Below are positions 44,746 through 54,749 of a DNA stretch of 64,000 nt, piece by piece. The first letter of the stretch is position 1. Each line of letters opens with the position of its first letter. This DNA comes from Paludibaculum fermentans (GTDB lineage Bacteria > Acidobacteriota > Terriglobia > Bryobacterales > Bryobacteraceae): NCBI RefSeq assembly GCF_015277775.1, contig NZ_CP063849.1:6029501-6093500 (forward strand), read 5' to 3'. The position numbers and the translations under genes were made by a program. The notes beneath the pieces were generated by a model. The model saw only the letters and a list, made by a program, of their open reading frames with translations, was not told the origin of the DNA and ran no database searches.

Positions 44746-46875
44746 CTATCGGCCCGCACACCCGGAGTCACACACGGCCATGGTGACGAGGTTCGAAACC
44801 GCGCCGCCGATCCGGATACTGACCGGCACGGCATCACCGCGCTTGCCGCCGGCTGGTGCGCGAGCGCGAATCTCGTACAAACCCACCGTGCCGGGGCTCA
44901 GCCCCGCATAGGTCAACACGGCGTTGACTCCACCGATGGTCACTGTCGGAGTCGTCAGCGTATTGTGCACCAGCTTCTCTGAGGCGGGCACGCCCGTGGG
45001 CGGCTGCTCCCTTACCGGCCCCAGTCCTGTGCAATGGATGATGATGTCGGACCCTGTGTGTGCGGGATGAGCAGGGTCAACCAATTGGCCATCGGTGGTG
45101 TAGATGTGTCCCTGCCCGTAGACCGCATCGCCCGTGGCGAAGATCGATGGTGAGTAGTCGGACAGCCGCACGGTGAACTCGGCGCTCTCTTCGTTGTAGC
45201 CGCGAACGACAACGGTGTCGCGCAGGTAGCCCGACAATTCCCACGGAACCTGGAAGACAGCGAAGCTGGGTGTCCCGGTGAAGATCGGCGCGTATTGGCC
45301 ATTGGCGAAGCGGAGGCTCAGGCCGCGCATCGCGGTGGGCAGTGGCGTGCCCATGCCGGGGGCGTAGGTGGCGGCGCTCACCGCCAGGTCGCCGGAAAGT
45401 ATCGCCACGCTGCCCGGTGCAAGGTACACACCGCGAACATAGGAGGCGGCGTCCACGATCGTCAGGTCGCTGGGTGGGTCGACTTCCGTCAGATCCGTGT
45501 CTGGAAGGATCGAAAGGGTAACATTCGACCCGTCACCCAGGGCTGACGATGGAAACTGGACGCGGTCGCAGTAGGGGAACGAGTAGGCGTCGCCCACGCC
45601 GGCCAGATAGCTCGCGTATTGGTCGTAGTGCCCGGGATTGTTCGGCTGCGCGTAAGAGAACGAGTTCGAAATCGACAGCGGCGGCACGTTCGTCCCATCA
45701 GGCCGGTTGCCGAACCAGGTCCAGGACGGCGAATCGCCGATGGCGGTCCCGGGCAGCGCCGGATTGTCCACCAGGCTACCAAGCAAGCCCAGGTTCATGG
45801 CGGCCAGATAGTCGGTCACGGCGCGTTTTGCCACGCCGTTGATGTCCGATCCCTGGACTATCGTGTACTTCGCATCCGCTCCATAGAAAGCGGCTGAGGT
45901 GATGTCCGCTGCCCGCACATACATGGAGAGAGGGAGATCCACTCCGCCATTGTTCATCGTGCCGTCGATCATCAGGTCGCCAGGGTAGATGGCCGCTCCC
46001 ACGAGGGCATCGTTCTTATTCGAGATCCAGGCCTTGAGGGTGTAGGTCTGACGCTCTCCGCCGGGCAGCACTCCGTTGTTGCCGGCCAGGCTCGAATAGA
46101 CCGGATAGCCCCGGCGCTTCGTACTGCCGCTCCGCAGATAGCCAAGATACACATCCGGCGCCGGCCAGGCATTGACGTCTCCGGCTGCTCCCGAGAACTT
46201 CGCGCCGGACGGACCCAGCACGCGCACCACGCTGCCGTTCACTCCGTCGACGGTCACGCCGTTCAGGCCCGTGACCACCGTGCCGGACGGGTTCTGAGGA
46301 GTCAGTACGGAGTAGCCCGACATGCGCGTCAGGACCGACAGAACCTTGTCGCTGCCAGTGCGCCACGAGAGATTCGCCGGGTAGTAGGTGGCCCAGGAGG
46401 ATTTCAACTGCAGCGGAATCCCAAAGAACTCCGACGCGGTGAGGTTCGCGAGCCCCTGACCGGAGCCGGAACTGCCGGTCTGAAAGCTCAGCTCCACCTG
46501 ATCCCAACGCGTAGTGAAGTCTTCTTTGGACGGGTCGGCGTGATTCGCGCGGAACCCGTTTGCCTCACTGGGCGACCTGAGCTGGGTGCCGAGGGAAACA
46601 TAGATCCTGCCGCCGTCGAACTGGGTAATGCTGATACCGGCGCTCAACTTGCCCAGCTCATACGCGACACCCTTCTGAAGCGCACTGTTGTCGCTGAGGT
46701 TGGTTCCGGTCAGTGTCCCCGCGCCGCCGAAGGCAATGTAGACGGGCAGCGACCCGCTATCCGGCCGGAGATTTTCGAACTTGAGCACCACTCCCTTTTG
46801 CGCGTATGCAGAGGGGAGTAACGCTTGTGAAACGCACAGCACAATGGCTGCGGTGAGAACATGGGGCCTTCTCAT
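44746..46875 (-). CDS. Secreted GH64-like beta-1,3-glucanase with Solibacter-type C-terminal domain (TIGR03437)
   Basis: 709 residues with a signal peptide (to about 25). Residues about 30-400 resemble family 64 endo-beta-1,3-glucanases: PVYIAFGG, GRIYVSLG, FTTRWDQVELSFQT, ASEFFGIPLQLK and YCDRVQFPSSA. From about 475 the sequence follows the C-terminal domain named from Solibacter (DAASYVRGVYLAPGSVA, FAVFQVPWELSG, GLGPVREQPPTG, AGLSPGTVGLYEI), a beta-sandwich found on many exported acidobacterial proteins. It could cut laminarin or fungal glucan; catalytic residues were not checked. AGGAAGG precedes the ATG. It lies downstream of giant protein A on the same strand. Confidence 0.8.
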   Translation of the reverse strand: MRRPHVLTAAIVLCVSQALLPSAYAQKGVVLKFENLRPDSGSLPVYIAFGGAGTLTGTNLSDNSALQKGVAYELGKLSAGISITQFDGGRIYVSLGTQLRSPSEANGFRANHADPSKEDFTTRWDQVELSFQTGSSGSGQGLANLTASEFFGIPLQLKSSWATYYPANLSWRTGSDKVLSVLTRMSGYSVLTPQNPSGTVVTGLNGVTVDGVNGSVVRVLGPSGAKFSGAAGDVNAWPAPDVYLGYLRSGSTKRRGYPVYSSLAGNNGVLPGGERQTYTLKAWISNKNDALVGAAIYPGDLMIDGTMNNGGVDLPLSMYVRAADITSAAFYGADAKYTIVQGSDINGVAKRAVTDYLAAMNLGLLGSLVDNPALPGTAIGDSPSWTWFGNRPDGTNVPPLSISNSFSYAQPNNPGHYDQYASYLAGVGDAYSFPYCDRVQFPSSALGDGSNVTLSILPDTDLTEVDPPSDLTIVDAASYVRGVYLAPGSVAILSGDLAVSAATYAPGMGTPLPTAMRGLSLRFANGQYAPIFTGTPSFAVFQVPWELSGYLRDTVVVRGYNEESAEFTVRLSDYSPSIFATGDAVYGQGHIYTTDGQLVDPAHPAHTGSDIIIHCTGLGPVREQPPTGVPASEKLVHNTLTTPTVTIGGVNAVLTYAGLSPGTVGLYEIRARAPAGGKRGDAVPVSIRIGGAVSNLVTMAVCDSGCAGR

Positions 46876-46983
46876 GGCAGTGCTTCCTTCCTGGGTCCGA
46901 TGAAGTGGTTTGCCGCCCGGATAGATGCTGCAGGGAATCGGCGGGGAGCCCGTGCGGCGGCGCTCCCCCAGTTCCAGGACCGG

Positions 46984-49900
46984 CTAGCCGAGGGCGTACA
47001 CCGCGTTGGCGATGCCGGAGGCGGTCGGGAAAACCCAATCCGTCAAAGCCACACCGAGCCGGATCTCGTCAGTCGCACCGCCAGTCAGTACTTTGTTTCC
47101 GCCCGGAAAACTCTGGGCGGGGTTGGCCAGCAGCCCCTTGGGGACATAGTCCAAGCCGTTGAAGAGATTGGAGACCAGCAGGATGTGTCCCGGGCCATCC
47201 CATTCGGTCGGGTTGTCGACCGCCAGGCAGATGGACAGGACGATCATCCCAACCCCATAGAGGGAGTAGCCCAGCGGCGCAAAGAAGTTGGAGAACTTGC
47301 CTGCCACGCTGGTTGCATCCTTGGCAGCGTTGACGGTTCCCGCCTGCAGGGACGCCAACAGAATCGGGAACGCTCCCATCGCATAGTAGAGATACGTCGG
47401 GTCGTTACTCGTCGCAATCGTGCTGGGCAGCGAAAGCGCCATCTCCACCAGCGAGCCGGCAATGTCCAGCTTTGCCGAAAACGAGTTTGAACTCACGTTT
47501 TCGAGATCGCAGAAGCCGTCGATTCCACCGGAGAAGAATGACGCCGTCGCGCCGGCCACCGCCATCCACGCCGCCCCGTCAGCGGACATTTTCAGCGTTC
47601 CAGCCGGCTTGGCCGAAACCGATGTCGGAGGAGTGATGTTGGCGGCGGAAATGATGATGTGCGAGGGAATGGCAACCACCAGGGCGAAGACATTCAGCAA
47701 GGTGAGCGGCTCTCCATGGCTGATCAGGGACCAGAGATCCGAAATCACCGGGATGTGGATCGACTCATTCACCAGGCTGAGGATGTCGTTCATGACCGCC
47801 GACAGGGTCTGCAGCACGAACCCAACCACCAGCTTGATGGCCGTCAGCAGATCCTTAGCCAGATCAAAGAACAGGTTCACCATTACCGAGACCTCGGTTT
47901 CGATGAAGCCCGCCGGATCACTGAACAGCAATTTGAAGCCGTCGAAGAACGCCTTGATCGAGGTGAGGAGTTGATCGAGCACCGTTTCCAGCAGACTGCC
48001 TCCCTGGGTAATCAGGTTGCTGAGCGCGCTGGCCAACGTGGGATTGTCAGCCGTGACAGCGCCTGTGGAACTGGTCGATGTCGCCTGCCCGATGTTGCTG
48101 GAGACCTTTGACGACAACGAACTGGACTGGGCGCGGGATTTCGCCCCATTCACTCCGTAGACCGTCTGCGGATCGTTGTTGTTGACCTGATTGCCCTTCA
48201 GGGAGCCACCGAGTTTGCTCAAAACGCTGGCCTGGGCGACCGACAGCGCGTTGATCTTGCTATCCAGGAATGCGCCCACGGCGCCGAAGTCTGTTCCCTG
48301 CGCGGCGATCCACGTGGAGAGACCCTGCACCCCGGTGTTGACCTGGTTCACGATGCTCTTCTGCAGTTTCAGGATGCCGCCCCAATCGAATAGCTTGGAA
48401 AGCCATTCCGCGGCGCGGACGATGTCGCCCACCACTGTGCGGATGAAGCCCGTCACCACCGCCACCGCCTTCTCCACCGTGTCCACGACAAAGCTGAAGG
48501 TGCCGCTCGCCAAAGTGGTAATTTCGTGGGAAATCTCATCCGCCACCTTGCAGGCAATCGAGACGATCTTGTCAGTGACATTCTGCTTCAGCCAGCTCTT
48601 GAACTCGTTCCAGCCGCCGCCGAGGGCGCTGCCGACACCGTTCACCGCCGCCACGGAAGCCGTCTGCGGAGGGCCGAAGGTCACATTCCCGTCACTATCG
48701 ATGATGGTCGTGAAGCTCTGCGCCGAGCCCTTCACAATCGTGCGATCGGTAACCCCGGCCACCTGCTGGTAGAGCATGTTCACCGTGGTCTCCGGAAACG
48801 ACAGGTACGTGTTGTCCGCCTGGATCGTGGACGCCTGCCCCACGCCCAACTTGCCTGACTGACTGCGGACTCGCAGATCCGCCTCTGCGCGCTGGCGGTT
48901 CTTCAGCCGCGTGGCCATCATCGCCGCTGCCGCACCGCCCCCCATCGTGTTCTGGATCGTGTTCGCCACGGCGACGTGATCGACGCCATCCGGCACGATC
49001 GGCTTGCCCGCGTAGTCCTTGGCCACACTCTGATCCAGATCGCCGGCCTGGATGTTGGACAGCCGCGCCAAAGCCTCGTGATCCGGATAGACCACGATCG
49101 CCTCCTGGTTCAACATGAACGGTCCCCAGAAATACAGCGCTGGGGTGGTGATGTCGGAAGCCGTGGAGACGATGTTCAGTTGACCCGCCGCATCCGTCTT
49201 CAGCCATGCGATGTCTGGCGGATTCAGTGAATAGGTGTTGACGCCATCGGAGATGGAGACGTCGTCCGACGCCCAGACTTTGATGGAGACGTTGGCTCGG
49301 GGATTGCCGCTGCCGTCCAGAAGCTGGATGATCGTGCGGTAGGAGGCGCTATCGGGCTGGTAGCCGTCGGAGTTGGTGGACGAGACGTAGTTGTCCGCCA
49401 TCAACTCACTCTCGCTGGAGTAACCATGCACCAGATCCGCCATGTTGATGGCTCCAAGGTAGGTGCCCGCGCCGGTGCCATTGGGGCCCAAATAGAAGGC
49501 CACGCAGATTCCACTTTCAAAACCCACCAGCGCATCCCCGGCGATTCCCGTGGGGAAAACCGCCGGTGAGGTTGCGTCGTTAATCCCCTTCGACAGGTCG
49601 CACGCGTTGATCACTCCAGCAGCCGAACAGATGTAGAGGATTCCGTCGCTGATGTGAGGAATCCCGGTATTCATGGCGCTGTCGAACTTTGCCGCCCCCA
49701 GGGATACGCCCGAGGCGGCATCCACCGCATGCAGCAGGTTCGTGGAATCGCCGACATAGACCACTCCGCCGTAGCTGATGGGTGTGCCCAACGTGCCGGG
49801 GGCCAGAAACCCTCCTTTCGGCCACAGCGTGGCGCCGGTCGCGATGTTGTAGGCGTCCAATCCGTTCCCACCGGCGACATAGGCGGAATTGCCGTCCAGG

Positions 49901-50691
49901 CACACTGCCGAGGATACCCCCTGGCCCGTCACCGAATACACCAGATTGCCTGCCGTGCGCGAAATCTCCACCAGGGCGAGATTTTCGCCCGCCGCCACCA
50001 CCACCCTGTTTGCACCGTCCAGGGCCAACGAGGCTGCGCTACTCGGGGGGCCGAATTTCAGATCCTTGTACCACAACACATTGGCGTCGTAGTTGTTCGA
50101 CGCCGGATTCCAGACAGGGTCAACCGCGTAGAGGACGCCATCCACCCCGAGGTAGAGCAGGTAGTCGTCATTGCCGACGCTGTAATACTCGCTCAGAGCG
50201 GTTTCCGGCGCCGGAGAAGGAGAGTAAAACTGGCACAACGGGCCGAACGTCGAACTCCCGTTTTGGCAGACAACCATGGCTCCGTTGGCGCCCTGTGCCA
50301 CAAAGGCGCCGTCTCTCCAGGCAGTCATGGTGCCCAGACTTTCGCCGATGTGGTTGGCCGAATTCTGGTCTGAGCCTGCCTGAATGTCGGTGATCAGCAC
50401 ATTGTTGTCGTCGTCCATCATGACGAAATAGCCGTTCCCGTAGGCGGCCTGCTGCAGCACCTTCTCGTTAATCTGGACTATCTCCTGTTGCCAGAGCTGC
50501 TGTGGCGGAGTTACCGACACCCGCTGCGGCACGGGCTTCTTCGCCGCCGGCGTTAGTCTGGACTGGGCGCTGGCGGTGAATTGTGTGGCCATCAGGCCCG
50601 CCCCCGCGCCGCCCAGTAGTGTTTTGAGCATGCTGCGGCGATTCATGCCGGCGCCCGTGATCTCGTTCCGATAGTTCTGTTGGGTCTTCAT
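46984..50691 (-). CDS. Giant Tat-exported protein A: PQQ-like beta-propeller plus helical C-terminal half, unknown family
   Basis: 1,235 residues from ATG 50691, chosen for GGAGG just upstream and the Tat signal NRRSMLKTLLGGAGAGLM. Residues about 50-430 read as a beta-propeller of WD/PQQ type (repeated blades such as YAVDPVWN, YVAGGNGLDAYNIATG, YICSAAGVINACDL). An Ig-like block follows (TIIQLLDGSGNPRANVSIKVW; VVYPDHEALARLSNI). The C-terminal half is amphipathic and hydrophobic helices (FSFVVDTVEKAVAVVTGFI; AAEWLSKLFDWGGIL; ALVVAIPSHIIISA), ending FPTASGIANAVYALG. The first residues look exported, the rest unlike known toxins or enzymes. Protein B at 58370-61921 is its paralogue. I do not recognise the family. 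Confidence 0.8.
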   Translation of the reverse strand: MKTQQNYRNEITGAGMNRRSMLKTLLGGAGAGLMATQFTASAQSRLTPAAKKPVPQRVSVTPPQQLWQQEIVQINEKVLQQAAYGNGYFVMMDDDNNVLITDIQAGSDQNSANHIGESLGTMTAWRDGAFVAQGANGAMVVCQNGSSTFGPLCQFYSPSPAPETALSEYYSVGNDDYLLYLGVDGVLYAVDPVWNPASNNYDANVLWYKDLKFGPPSSAASLALDGANRVVVAAGENLALVEISRTAGNLVYSVTGQGVSSAVCLDGNSAYVAGGNGLDAYNIATGATLWPKGGFLAPGTLGTPISYGGVVYVGDSTNLLHAVDAASGVSLGAAKFDSAMNTGIPHISDGILYICSAAGVINACDLSKGINDATSPAVFPTGIAGDALVGFESGICVAFYLGPNGTGAGTYLGAINMADLVHGYSSESELMADNYVSSTNSDGYQPDSASYRTIIQLLDGSGNPRANVSIKVWASDDVSISDGVNTYSLNPPDIAWLKTDAAGQLNIVSTASDITTPALYFWGPFMLNQEAIVVYPDHEALARLSNIQAGDLDQSVAKDYAGKPIVPDGVDHVAVANTIQNTMGGGAAAAMMATRLKNRQRAEADLRVRSQSGKLGVGQASTIQADNTYLSFPETTVNMLYQQVAGVTDRTIVKGSAQSFTTIIDSDGNVTFGPPQTASVAAVNGVGSALGGGWNEFKSWLKQNVTDKIVSIACKVADEISHEITTLASGTFSFVVDTVEKAVAVVTGFIRTVVGDIVRAAEWLSKLFDWGGILKLQKSIVNQVNTGVQGLSTWIAAQGTDFGAVGAFLDSKINALSVAQASVLSKLGGSLKGNQVNNNDPQTVYGVNGAKSRAQSSSLSSKVSSNIGQATSTSSTGAVTADNPTLASALSNLITQGGSLLETVLDQLLTSIKAFFDGFKLLFSDPAGFIETEVSVMVNLFFDLAKDLLTAIKLVVGFVLQTLSAVMNDILSLVNESIHIPVISDLWSLISHGEPLTLLNVFALVVAIPSHIIISAANITPPTSVSAKPAGTLKMSADGAAWMAVAGATASFFSGGIDGFCDLENVSSNSFSAKLDIAGSLVEMALSLPSTIATSNDPTYLYYAMGAFPILLASLQAGTVNAAKDATSVAGKFSNFFAPLGYSLYGVGMIVLSICLAVDNPTEWDGPGHILLVSNLFNGLDYVPKGLLANPAQSFPGGNKVLTGGATDEIRLGVALTDWVFPTASGIANAVYALG

Positions 50692-50962
50692 TCCAGCCTC
50701 CAAACGGTGATGTGGGTACTTTGGGCCTACGCCGATCCCGCGGAACCCCCGGATCTCCGAAAGGGCTTCTCGATGCGACCTCACCGCGGTGTTCGGGCTA
50801 CATGAAGAGGAGGGCGAGCAGCCGGCCTGAAATTATCCGTGAGGAAGAAAATGGTCTCTTTTGCGAGTTTGAGCAGGGACAGCCGGGACGAGGCGGTGGC
50901 GTGCGATGCGCCGGCATCTTGTCGACCGCGCCACAGCGCGGGCCATCACAACCCGACTACGC

Positions 50963-51376
50963 TCAGCGGGACTTCTTCAACTCCACCCGGATCGCCTTCA
51001 GGGGTTTGGTGCTCTCCAGATTCTCCATCTGGTGCGGAGGTCCAACAGGCAGAAAGATCACCGTCCCATCCGCTCTGAGGCCTCGATCCACCGCCGGAAC
51101 GCCCGGGCTATGCTCCTTCATGTGGGCAGCCGAGATGTAATACAGGACACTCGGATACCGGTGGGCATGCAGCGGTTCCCGGACGCCCGGTGCGACGGTC
51201 ACCTCCAGCACCTTTACTTCCTCGTTCTCGAAGAGCAGTTTGTGGTGTTGCGGAGCCGCTGCCAGAGCGTCGTTGTCCGCCGTCCACCATTGATCGAAGT
51301 GACTTGTGCTCTGACCTGCCAGGAACGCCGCGCCCAGCGCCCCGGCCATCAGTACGACTTTCCAGACACGCCTCAT
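50963..51376 (-). CDS. Exported cupin-domain protein
   Basis: 137 residues. The N-terminus (MRRVWKVVLMAGALGAAFLAG) is a signal peptide or anchor. The remainder is one beta-barrel cupin: EPLHAHRYPSVLYYI holds two of the usual metal-binding histidines but lacks the usual glutamate at that spacing, and PVGPPHQMENL gives the last histidine. Such proteins may bind metal or sugars. It lies between the GH28-like gene and giant protein A. Confidence 0.75.
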   Translation of the reverse strand: MRRVWKVVLMAGALGAAFLAGQSTSHFDQWWTADNDALAAAPQHHKLLFENEEVKVLEVTVAPGVREPLHAHRYPSVLYYISAAHMKEHSPGVPAVDRGLRADGTVIFLPVGPPHQMENLESTKPLKAIRVELKKSR

Positions 51377-51518
51377 GGTCGATTCTCCAGCCCACGGACT
51401 ATCGGCAGAGTGTATCGCGTTCCCAGGCTGAAGACCAAACCTGGCGCCTCAGCCTGTGCATTTCCCTGCCCCAGCCCGGCCGGCTGGGGCACCTCCGTGC
51501 GGCCCTGACGGCTGGCGA

Positions 51519-53645
51519 TTACTGCTGGGCCGGCACCGGACAACCTGCTTCACCCGACGGCCCGCACGCCGGAGAGGAGCGCGGCCAATCTCTCACCACC
51601 ACCGTCACGGATCCAAACGCCGTTGCGTCATAGTACGCATCGGCCGGATAGCGGGCCGTGAAGACATGCGTGCCGGGCTTGAGGTGCCGGATGGCCAGCG
51701 TGGCCAGTGTGCCGTTCGCCGACAGTTTCGCGGTACCCACCAGCACGTCGCCTTCGTAGAACTCCACCGGATTGGTGAGGGCGGGAGAGCCGACGGCCAG
51801 CAGGCCGGGCTGTGCGTTGTAGCCCTTGGGATTGAAGAACGTGCTCTGGGACATGATCGGCTGTACCACCGCATTCAAGGTCACCGAGCCGCCGGCATTG
51901 ATGGTTGCGGTCGGCAGGCTGGATGGTTCGCCAAGCGGCAGCGTGCGCCCAAGCGTCAGATAGAGTTCGCCGGTGACGAATGGCGGCTTCGCCGGGCAGG
52001 CGTAAGCCAGCGACGGATCGCTGACTGAAGTTGCCTTCGCGTAGAAGTTGGAATCGAGATTGAGCGTCGGACCGGCGGCGCTGGCGGCGGCCTGGTTGTT
52101 GAGGTTGTTGAGGATCGGCGGATAGACATTGTTGACAGTAGTGAAGGCCGTACCGATCGCGGTAATCTCCGCCAGCGAGGTCTGCCCCTGGGCGACATCG
52201 TCGAAAACGACATTGTCCAGTGTGATGTCGTTGTAGTAGTTTCTGGATGGATCCGCCTGCAGGAAGAAGCCATAGCCGCCCGCAGCCGCCGGTGTGACTG
52301 GGACGCCTTTGTTCGTTTTGGGGAACTGGGCTGTCGGCGGCAGCACGTGCACATCCCGGAACACGACGCCGGCAATAGCAGGCAAGTTGTCGGTGGACTT
52401 GAAGGGGGACAGCGGGACAATGTTGATCGGCCGGACAATGTCCTGGACGCAGACGGACTGGAACGTCACGTTGCTGATGGTGTTGCCGGGTTTGGAGCCG
52501 GTGCTGGAACTGATGTTGGTCGTGATCTGCATCGCCTTCAGGTCGCCGGTCGACGTGGGCAGCGCCTGCGCGTAGCTCTGCAGGCTGTAGGGCGGCTGCA
52601 TCAGTGTGGCTTCCGTCACGCCGTTCACCGTGGTCCCCACCACGCTAGGCAGGCTGCCGGTGAAAAGCAGCTCTTCAAACAGCAGGTTCGATGTCAGATG
52701 CGAATCCCCTCCGGCCAGGATGGTGATGCCGCCTTTGTTATAGCCGCGAAACTTCCGGACGGTGATGTTGGACGTGTCGATGTTATTGGTGCTGATGGCG
52801 ATGTCCTGATCCCCGATCGCCACGGTGGTGTCGTAGATGGTTATGTTGCTGCCGTGGATGTCGAAGCCATCGCTGTTCGGCATGGTCCAGGGAGCCTGTA
52901 CTTTCACGCCCCAAACGGTGAAGCCGTTGCCGCCGAAGCCCACGGTGTGGAATGGCGGGTTGCGGATTGTGATCTTGTGGAGCACGACATTGCTGGCAAA
53001 CGCACCCGCGACCCCGGCATTGATGATCTTGGGGCTGGCCTGCTCATTGGAAGAATTCTTCTTCTTGAAAGCCATGTCCCACCAACTAATGCCCTGATTG
53101 TCGCCGCTTAGTATCGTCCTGTTCCCCTGGCCGTCGATTACGCCGTAGCCGTAGATGCCGTTGTCCGTGCGCAGGGTGAACAGCGGCAGGCAGCCCCGGT
53201 CCACCTGGTACTCGCCCACAGTGCCGCAGATCGCCCCTTGCGCGTGGTCGCTGTTGTCCTGGTACCGCGAGGGATCGCGCGAACCATACACCGTCACGCC
53301 TCCATCGATGATGAGCGAGACATTCGCCGGCAGGGTGACCGGTTCCAGCAGGAACGCGTTGAACGACGGGTTTACACCGAGCGTTAGTTCCACCGCCTGG
53401 CCCTTCGTGCAGTTCAGCAGCGCCGTCTGCAGCGTGGTCGTCTCCCGGGATGATTCCGCGTTCTGCTCGTCGGCGGTGTCGCCGAGGACAGGGCCATCCG
53501 CCGCGGACTTCAACGGCGCGCGGAGGACCGCGCAAACCTTTGGAGTGATGGGTTCGGTTACATTTCGTGTGTCCTGTGCCATCAGGCCCGCGGTTGTCGC
53601 CCCGCAGAAGCACAGGAACAGGGTGCTCCATTTTGTCGTTTTCAT
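51519..53645 (-). CDS. Exported GH28-like beta-helix protein with Ig-like C-terminal domain
   Basis: 708 residues. ATG 53645 begins the signal peptide MKTTKWSTLFLCFCGATTAG and follows GGGGAAG; the open frame extends to 53852. The body is a right-handed beta-helix like polygalacturonases: WTMPNSDGFDIHGSNIT contains the NTD-like motif, and VAIGDQDIAIS replaces the usual GDDxIA. The canonical GHG and RIK of GH28 are not obvious. The last 110 residues form a bacterial Ig-like domain (NPVEFYEGDVLVGTAKL, GTHVFTARYPADAYYDATAFG). Activity is uncertain; a pectin- or rhamnogalacturonan-related role is possible. Confidence 0.78.
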   Translation of the reverse strand: MKTTKWSTLFLCFCGATTAGLMAQDTRNVTEPITPKVCAVLRAPLKSAADGPVLGDTADEQNAESSRETTTLQTALLNCTKGQAVELTLGVNPSFNAFLLEPVTLPANVSLIIDGGVTVYGSRDPSRYQDNSDHAQGAICGTVGEYQVDRGCLPLFTLRTDNGIYGYGVIDGQGNRTILSGDNQGISWWDMAFKKKNSSNEQASPKIINAGVAGAFASNVVLHKITIRNPPFHTVGFGGNGFTVWGVKVQAPWTMPNSDGFDIHGSNITIYDTTVAIGDQDIAISTNNIDTSNITVRKFRGYNKGGITILAGGDSHLTSNLLFEELLFTGSLPSVVGTTVNGVTEATLMQPPYSLQSYAQALPTSTGDLKAMQITTNISSSTGSKPGNTISNVTFQSVCVQDIVRPINIVPLSPFKSTDNLPAIAGVVFRDVHVLPPTAQFPKTNKGVPVTPAAAGGYGFFLQADPSRNYYNDITLDNVVFDDVAQGQTSLAEITAIGTAFTTVNNVYPPILNNLNNQAAASAAGPTLNLDSNFYAKATSVSDPSLAYACPAKPPFVTGELYLTLGRTLPLGEPSSLPTATINAGGSVTLNAVVQPIMSQSTFFNPKGYNAQPGLLAVGSPALTNPVEFYEGDVLVGTAKLSANGTLATLAIRHLKPGTHVFTARYPADAYYDATAFGSVTVVVRDWPRSSPACGPSGEAGCPVPAQQ

Positions 53646-53979
53646 CTTCGCTTCCCCAGTTCTTCTGTTCTCGATGGTTCGCCCGTGCCGCTGGGCCGCT
53701 GCCCGGCGCGATCCGTGCGAAACCCTTACAAAAAGGAGGGGGGACATCGGCGGCCGGAATTGCTCACCTTGATCTTCTTTTTCGGAGCTCCGGCGCCTGC
53801 GCGCGGCGCTGGATCCGATCTGGAGCTTCCAGTTGCTGGGCAGCTCAGCCACCGGAGCGGGTCAAAGCGGGTAAGGGAGCCGCCCCAGCCTTTCCCGGAC
53901 GCGCTGCACTTTCTTTGGGAGATTCCTTGATGAGTTTCCTGCGGGTGGAATCCCCCTATTCAGTGCGGAGCAACACCCC
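53646..53979. other. 334-bp divergent spacer
   Basis: Between the GH28-like gene (- strand) and the cupin gene (+ strand); must contain both promoters. An AAAAAGGAGGGGGG stretch near 53727-53741 looks like a ribosome-binding site on the + strand, but no start codon with a supported frame follows. I see no repeat or RNA gene. Confidence 0.4.
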
Positions 53980-54477
53980 ATGCCATTCCAATTCCAACAT
54001 TCCCGTCTCCGGCAGACCCGGACCCAGGTCATACCGGCCCTTGGACTTACCCTTCGAGTCCTCCTCGAACCGGAGGACTCCGGACGAGAGTTGACGATCA
54101 TCGAGACCGTCAACGCCCCCGGATTCGGCCCGCCCTTTCACCGTCACCCGGAGACGGAGATCTTCCGGGTCCTGGAAGGCCGCTACATCTTTGAAGTGGA
54201 TGGGACCCGCTACCCCGCCGAAGAGGGTGACCTGGTCACTGTTCCGGGCGGGGCGCCGCACCGCTTTGTGAACGTCAGCGGCAAGCCGGCACGCCAGTTG
54301 GTGATGATGTTGCCTGGGCTCGACGCCTACGCCTTCTTTGGCGGATTGGCGGAAACCATGCGCAACGGCATCCCGTCGAGGAGTGTCCTGAACGCATTCG
54401 GCGAACCTTGGGGCTGCGAGTTTCTGGGTGGTCCGCTGACGCTGGACCAACTCACTCCCGCCGAAACAGGTCGTTAA
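53980..54477 (+). CDS. Cupin-domain protein
   Basis: 165 residues, cytoplasmic. Both cupin motifs are intact: PPFHRHPETEIFRVLEG (HxH and E) and PGGAPHRFVN (the last histidine), giving a single-domain metal-binding barrel. GGAG at 53968-53971 precedes the ATG. Substrate is unknown; members of this group act as dioxygenases, isomerases or binding proteins. Confidence 0.85.
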   Translation: MPFQFQHSRLRQTRTQVIPALGLTLRVLLEPEDSGRELTIIETVNAPGFGPPFHRHPETEIFRVLEGRYIFEVDGTRYPAEEGDLVTVPGGAPHRFVNVSGKPARQLVMMLPGLDAYAFFGGLAETMRNGIPSRSVLNAFGEPWGCEFLGGPLTLDQLTPAETGR

Positions 54478-54749
54478 CAGGCATACGTCCTCCCGGGCGT
54501 GCGCCCGCCCGCGTGACCTTCCTCTTTGACGCCCCTTCGGCCCGCCGGCCGTCCAATGACTCGAAGGGGCGCAGCTCGCCCCCGAGGCAATGCAGTTGAG
54601 ACGATCGCCATTAATCGCGGATCGAGTTCACCGTGTGTTCTGGTCATCCGGCCTCGCAACCTGTTGGTGAACAGCCGCTTGGCCGCGGCCCGGGCGCGCA
54701 GCAGGGATTTGGTTCAGGGACCCGGGTGCTTCATAATGAATTGATTCAG

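Noticed and set aside
46943-46968. GGGGAGC / GCTCCCC inverted repeat after giant protein A as terminator
   Set aside because: Short stem with a 12-base loop and no T run; GC-rich sequence gives such repeats by chance.
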